From an uncultured Selenomonadaceae bacterium (lineage in GTDB: Bacteria > Bacillota > Negativicutes > Selenomonadales > Selenomonadaceae), in contig CAJOGX010000014.1 of the NCBI GenBank assembly GCA_905234175.1, positions 1-42,923 of the forward strand: a DNA stretch of 42,923 bases. Direction: 5' to 3'. Positions within the stretch are counted from its first letter, which is position 1; each line of letters opens with the position of its first letter. Below are positions 39,154 through 42,923 of this stretch, piece after piece. The notes below the pieces were generated by a model. That model did no database searches. It was given only the letters and a program-made list of their open reading frames with translations, and was not told where the DNA came from. The translations under genes were made by a program, and so were the position numbers.

Positions 39154-42100
39154 GTGGAAAATGAAAACTTGAACGCAAGCGCGCAGGGCAACGTTAATAC
39201 CGGCGTTGACGTTATGACAAAGTTTTTCGACTCAATTAAAATTTACGCGGACGATAACTACGTTGACGGCATGGACGTTTTGGATACGGCGATTCGCGCG
39301 GTAAGTTTCTACAGCGATTCTTACGACGCCGTTGACGCCTTCACTTACGCCATAACCGACTACACAACCTATGTCGACACCTACGCACGCCTCCGCCAGA
39401 CCTGCGGAATTGTTTTGGGCGACGACGCAGATTACACGGTTGATACCGGCGCGGTCTCCGGCTACAACGCTGGCGGCTCCGAAGTTAAAAACGCGCAGGA
39501 CATTGTTCCCGAACCCGAAGGCGCCACGCTCAGCGAACAGGAAATGCCCGAAGTCGGCGCAACCGTCACTAAATCTTTTACCGCCGCCGACGGCACTTAC
39601 CACACCTTCACGATTACCGCGCCGAAAAATTTCACCACGGTTGTCAACTACCAGACCGGCGACGTGGTTGACGTTTCAGATAACGCCGACATGCTCGCGC
39701 TCATTGAAGCGGTTGCCAAAGGTATCAATTCCTGGTGGTTCACTGAAAGCGTCCGGCTCGCCTACGAAAGCTACGGGCTCGACTTCAACGATACCGACGT
39801 GGAGTACCTTTTCTACACAAATTCCAGACAATTTTCCGCTGTAACTTCCAACAATACCGACGGCGACCCCACCCGCAATTTCGCCGACACCACGCCCTAC
39901 AACAAAATCAAAATCGGTATCGACCTCGATTACTTCACGCGCATGGATTTGGACAACCAGAACGGCGACGCGAATACCGGCATTGAAAAGAAAGACGCGC
40001 AGGATTATCTTGACCGTATCATTGCCCACGAATTTATTCACGCCACGATGTTCAAAGCGGGGCTCATGAAACGCAACATGCCGCAGTTCTTCACCGAAGG
40101 CGTTGCTGATCTGATTCAGGGCAACGACGACTACACCGGCGGCTATACCGGCGCTATCGAGGCGTTCGCAACCGACTACGGCAGACTTTTCCGCGCGCTC
40201 GAATTTAAATCCGGCACCGGCACGCCCGACGCTTACCCCGCCGGTTACGCATTCCTCCGCTACATTATTAATCAGAATCTCAACACTGAAATCGTCCTCG
40301 GCACCGACGCGGCGGACGTTTACAACTACTACGGCGGCGACGCGGTTGTTTCCAGCTACGGCACCGGCGACACAATTACCTACAACTCTGACTCGCTCCA
40401 CGGCATTCAGCTCAACGGCAGCGATTATTCCATTTCCAGCGGCAGCGGTACTCTGCTCCTGCGCGACTTCGCTGACAAGACGCTCACACTTACCGACTAT
40501 GCGGCGCTCGACGGCACAAACTTCAGCGTCACCAGCGCCAGCGGCTCAATGCGCATTGGCTCAGAGTACGTAACTTTCACCGGCGCCAGCGCGAACTTCG
40601 ACCTTTCAACCGGCGCTGTCACGAATTTCACCGGCACCATGAGCGGACTTATCGGCGGCGAATACAATATCAACGGCGAGACAGTTTCAGTCGGTGCGGC
40701 GGATTCTGTTACCGGCGACGGCTCCGGCGTGACAGTTACCAGCGGCGAAGTTGTAACCGACGGCGATACCGTTTCCGCTGGCAATAACGTGACGCTCAAC
40801 AACTACAGCGGCGGCGAAATTTCCGCGTCCGTCACCGGCACTGGGCTCAATGGCGGCGACGTGATTCTCTACACGACCAGCGGCAACATTACAATCGTCG
40901 ATGGCGCTGGCGTGGATATTAATCTGAACGGCAACACCACGGTTATCGGCGCGCTGAGTGTGACGGCCGATTCCAGCGCTGCTTCCGGCCTCGGCGTGGC
41001 TGGCACGACTTTCGGCGACACGTTTTTAGTGAACGAACAGATTTCTCCGCTCGTCAACGGTCGCGCGGGCACTGACTCAATCGTTTCCAGCGGCAACACC
41101 AGCGCCGAGCTTTACGGCGGCTACGGCGACGACACGATTCTGGTTACCGGCGACACCGGCGATACGATTGACGCTGGCTCCGGCAACGACTTCATTTCTC
41201 TGAACAACGCCAGCAGCACGACGATTATTTTCAGCGGCGGCAGCGACACAGTTTCCGGCCTCGAAGATTCTGCCCAAATCGCTGTCAAAGAAATTCCAAC
41301 CGTCCAGACTTCCGGCTCCGACCTCGTTATCAGCGGCGCGAACGGCACGCTCACCGTTACCGACGCCAGCGCGAACGATATTAATTTCGTCTACAATATT
41401 CTTAACACCGTCGACGGCGCCGAAATTTCGACCGGCGATATGAATGACATCATCGAAAACCACGGCGATAACGTGACGATAAACGCGGGCGGCGGCAATA
41501 ACGAAGTTGACAACGTTGGCTACGGCGCGAAAATTTTCACCGGCGACGGCAACGACACAATTTACCTCGACGCCGCTGACGCTGTCATTGATATGGGCGA
41601 CGGCGACGATTACATTTCTGCAACAGGCGACGGCGCGTCTGTCGTTACAGGCTCCGGCGACGATACAATTTTCGTCAACTCTGACAACCAGTTCATCGAC
41701 GCTGGCGCGGGCAATGACATTATCAACCTGGCTGACACTGGCATTAGCGGCGCTTCGCTGGCGGCGGGCGTTGGCAACGACACGATTTACACCTACACCA
41801 GCGACACAAACATTATCGCGCAGGTTACCGCCGCCCGCAGCCTTAACAAAAACGTCCTGCTCTACACCGACGAAGGCACCATTACCGTTGTCAACGGCGC
41901 GGAACAGGAAATTATTGTCAACGGCGAGGCGCTGGAAATTGGCAACTGGAACACCGGCGTTGACGTTATGACGAAGTTTTTCAACACGATGTACGTTTAC
42001 GCGGACGATAACTACGCGGACGGCGTGGAAATTCTCGACAGGGCAGTTCGCGCGATTGGTTTTTACAGCGACCTCGAAGACGCCGTTGACGCCTTTACCT

Positions 42101-42923
42101 TTGCAATAACCGACACGAGCGAATACGAAGACACTTACGAGCGCCTCCGCGAAGTTTGCGGAATTGTTTTGGGTGCCGACAAGGATTACACCGTTGACAC
42201 CGGCGCGGCGAGCGGCTACAACGCTGGCGGCTCCACCGTTAAAAATGCGCAGGATATTGTTCCCGAACCCGAAGGCGCCACGCTCAGCGAACAGGAAATG
42301 CCCGAAGCCGGCGTCACCGTTGCAAAATCTTTCTACGGCGCGGACGGCACTTACCACACGTTTACGATAACCGCGCCCGCGAATTTCACTACAATCCACG
42401 ACGCACGCAACAACGACAAAGAAATAGAGGTTACCGACGAAGAAACGCTCGCGCTGATTGAGTCTATGGCAAAAGGTCTCGACGCGTGGTGGTTTGAAGA
42501 GGCGGCCAAACTTGCTTACGACAGCTACGGGCTGGCGATTGACGGCGCCAATATCACCTACGGTTTCGCGACCAACGCGGACTACAGCGGCGCTACCGGC
42601 AACAATATCGACGGCGATGCCTCGCGCAATGACTATGACACCACGCCCTACAACGAAATTAAAATATTTGTCGGCGTGAACGCGTACAAGGATATGGATT
42701 TAGATAATCAGAACGGCGACAATTTTACCGCCACCGGCAGTGGCACAACCTATCTGGACAGAGTCATTGCCCACGAAATGATTCATGCCGTCATGTTCAA
42801 AAACGGCCTGCTTAAGGGCAATATGCCGCAATTCTTCACCGAAGGCGTCGCGGATTTGGTTCAGGGCAACGATGATGTCATTGGCGGCTACACCGACGCT
42901 ATTGAAGAGTTCCCCACGAACTA
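39154..42923 (+). CDS. Giant RTX-repeat protein with duplicated HExxH metallopeptidase modules (partial)
   Basis: The frame from GTG 39154 (GAGAGGGG about 9 nt upstream) stays open for 1256 residues to the right edge, so the C-terminus is missing. There is no N-terminal signal peptide (MENENLNASAQGNVNTG). Module 1 has a zinc motif HEFIH (His292-His296) and a downstream Glu315 in FFTEGVADLIQG, a gluzincin pattern. A beta-rich region (about 410-630) and RTX-like calcium repeats (about 640-885; GGYGDDTI, GDGNDTIYL, GAGNDIINL) follow. Module 2 repeats module 1 from 41950, with HEMIH at His1207-His1211. RTX repeats without a signal peptide indicate type I secretion. I do not know the substrate, and no named family is claimed. 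Confidence 0.85.
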   Translation, partial: MENENLNASAQGNVNTGVDVMTKFFDSIKIYADDNYVDGMDVLDTAIRAVSFYSDSYDAVDAFTYAITDYTTYVDTYARLRQTCGIVLGDDADYTVDTGAVSGYNAGGSEVKNAQDIVPEPEGATLSEQEMPEVGATVTKSFTAADGTYHTFTITAPKNFTTVVNYQTGDVVDVSDNADMLALIEAVAKGINSWWFTESVRLAYESYGLDFNDTDVEYLFYTNSRQFSAVTSNNTDGDPTRNFADTTPYNKIKIGIDLDYFTRMDLDNQNGDANTGIEKKDAQDYLDRIIAHEFIHATMFKAGLMKRNMPQFFTEGVADLIQGNDDYTGGYTGAIEAFATDYGRLFRALEFKSGTGTPDAYPAGYAFLRYIINQNLNTEIVLGTDAADVYNYYGGDAVVSSYGTGDTITYNSDSLHGIQLNGSDYSISSGSGTLLLRDFADKTLTLTDYAALDGTNFSVTSASGSMRIGSEYVTFTGASANFDLSTGAVTNFTGTMSGLIGGEYNINGETVSVGAADSVTGDGSGVTVTSGEVVTDGDTVSAGNNVTLNNYSGGEISASVTGTGLNGGDVILYTTSGNITIVDGAGVDINLNGNTTVIGALSVTADSSAASGLGVAGTTFGDTFLVNEQISPLVNGRAGTDSIVSSGNTSAELYGGYGDDTILVTGDTGDTIDAGSGNDFISLNNASSTTIIFSGGSDTVSGLEDSAQIAVKEIPTVQTSGSDLVISGANGTLTVTDASANDINFVYNILNTVDGAEISTGDMNDIIENHGDNVTINAGGGNNEVDNVGYGAKIFTGDGNDTIYLDAADAVIDMGDGDDYISATGDGASVVTGSGDDTIFVNSDNQFIDAGAGNDIINLADTGISGASLAAGVGNDTIYTYTSDTNIIAQVTAARSLNKNVLLYTDEGTITVVNGAEQEIIVNGEALEIGNWNTGVDVMTKFFNTMYVYADDNYADGVEILDRAVRAIGFYSDLEDAVDAFTFAITDTSEYEDTYERLREVCGIVLGADKDYTVDTGAASGYNAGGSTVKNAQDIVPEPEGATLSEQEMPEAGVTVAKSFYGADGTYHTFTITAPANFTTIHDARNNDKEIEVTDEETLALIESMAKGLDAWWFEEAAKLAYDSYGLAIDGANITYGFATNADYSGATGNNIDGDASRNDYDTTPYNEIKIFVGVNAYKDMDLDNQNGDNFTATGSGTTYLDRVIAHEMIHAVMFKNGLLKGNMPQFFTEGVADLVQGNDDVIGGYTDAIEEFPTN
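39196..40140 (+). repeat. Intragenic duplicated module, first copy
   Basis: This segment recurs in frame at 41950-42891, offset 2754 nt near the start and 2745 nt at the zinc motif (small indels). The DNA itself is similar: a 52-nt run (39502-39553) is identical to 42256-42307. This indicates recent duplication or gene conversion of the whole peptidase module rather than ancient domain repetition. Confidence 0.88.
41950..42891 (+). repeat. Intragenic duplicated module, second copy
   Basis: In-frame copy of 39196-40140, starting at NTGVDVMTKFF after the RTX block and reaching FFTEGVADLVQGNDD before the window ends. It keeps the zinc motif and downstream Glu, so both modules may be catalytic. 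Confidence 0.88.

Noticed and set aside
41077-42399. 440-codon minus-strand frame across the RTX gene
   Set aside because: The plus frame has RTX repeats and zinc motifs and spans the region without a stop; the antisense frame is a by-product of GAC/GGC-rich codons.
1-42923. tRNA, rRNA, insertion sequence or prophage genes
   Set aside because: None could be recognised on either strand: no transposase or integrase motifs and no tRNA-like cloverleaf with a TTCRA-type T loop were noticed by eye.

Overview
The window looks like a chromosomal segment from a diderm Firmicute of the class Negativicutes (Selenomonas-like). The strongest evidence is an abundant outer-membrane porin that starts with a signal peptide and a single SLH domain and ends in a C-terminal Phe (OmpM/Mep45 type). 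A polyamine importer, Opp transport genes and Gram-positive-like lipoproteins occur beside it. No rRNA, tRNA, IS element, phage gene or CRISPR array is visible. Many genes appear to start with TTG or GTG behind a good Shine-Dalgarno site.

Layout. (1) 1-6853, minus strand: an M15 peptidase gene, two paralogous oligopeptide-binding lipoproteins and oppB-oppC-oppD (oppD runs off the left edge), tightly coupled. A palindromic bidirectional promoter separates it from a divergent beta-lactamase-fold hydrolase (6926-7978). (2) 7967-14515, minus strand: threonine dehydratase, then behind a terminator a cell-envelope operon (small membrane protein, HAD phosphatase, ComEC-like metallo-hydrolase lipoprotein, DUF3006-like protein, AMIN/Amidase_3 amidase, GerMN lipoprotein, MreB). 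(3) 14627-17210, plus: two DUF445 membrane proteins. (4) 17366-19047: the porin with a near-consensus promoter, a long leader and a terminator. (5) 19115-28515: a tiny interrupted ORF, a sugar O-acetyltransferase, a 23-bp tandem repeat array, then a five-gene operon: two HlyD-type adaptors, a C39-peptidase ABC exporter, a second NHLP-type ABC exporter and a stand-alone condensation-like protein with a degenerate active site. (6) 28993-32706: potABCD. (7) 32897-33802, minus: polysaccharide deacetylase. (8) 34034-42923, plus: class II aldolase, addA, UspA and a very large RTX-repeat protein with two HExxH metallopeptidase modules, cut by the right edge.

How it fits together. Much of the window concerns the envelope: peptide import coupled to a leaderless peptidoglycan-type peptidase (possibly muropeptide recycling), amidase, MreB, deacetylase, SLH porin and polyamine uptake. 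In Negativicutes, polyamines are attached to peptidoglycan and bound by the SLH domain, so the last two may be functionally linked. The least understood part is the 20-28.5 kb exporter locus, which has the hallmarks of a double-glycine-type secretion system but no recognisable precursor peptide next to it. The most unusual non-coding signal is a roughly 104-nt three-hairpin element present twice (32784-32887 and 35128-35230, opposite orientation) whose hairpin stems differ by compensatory changes.
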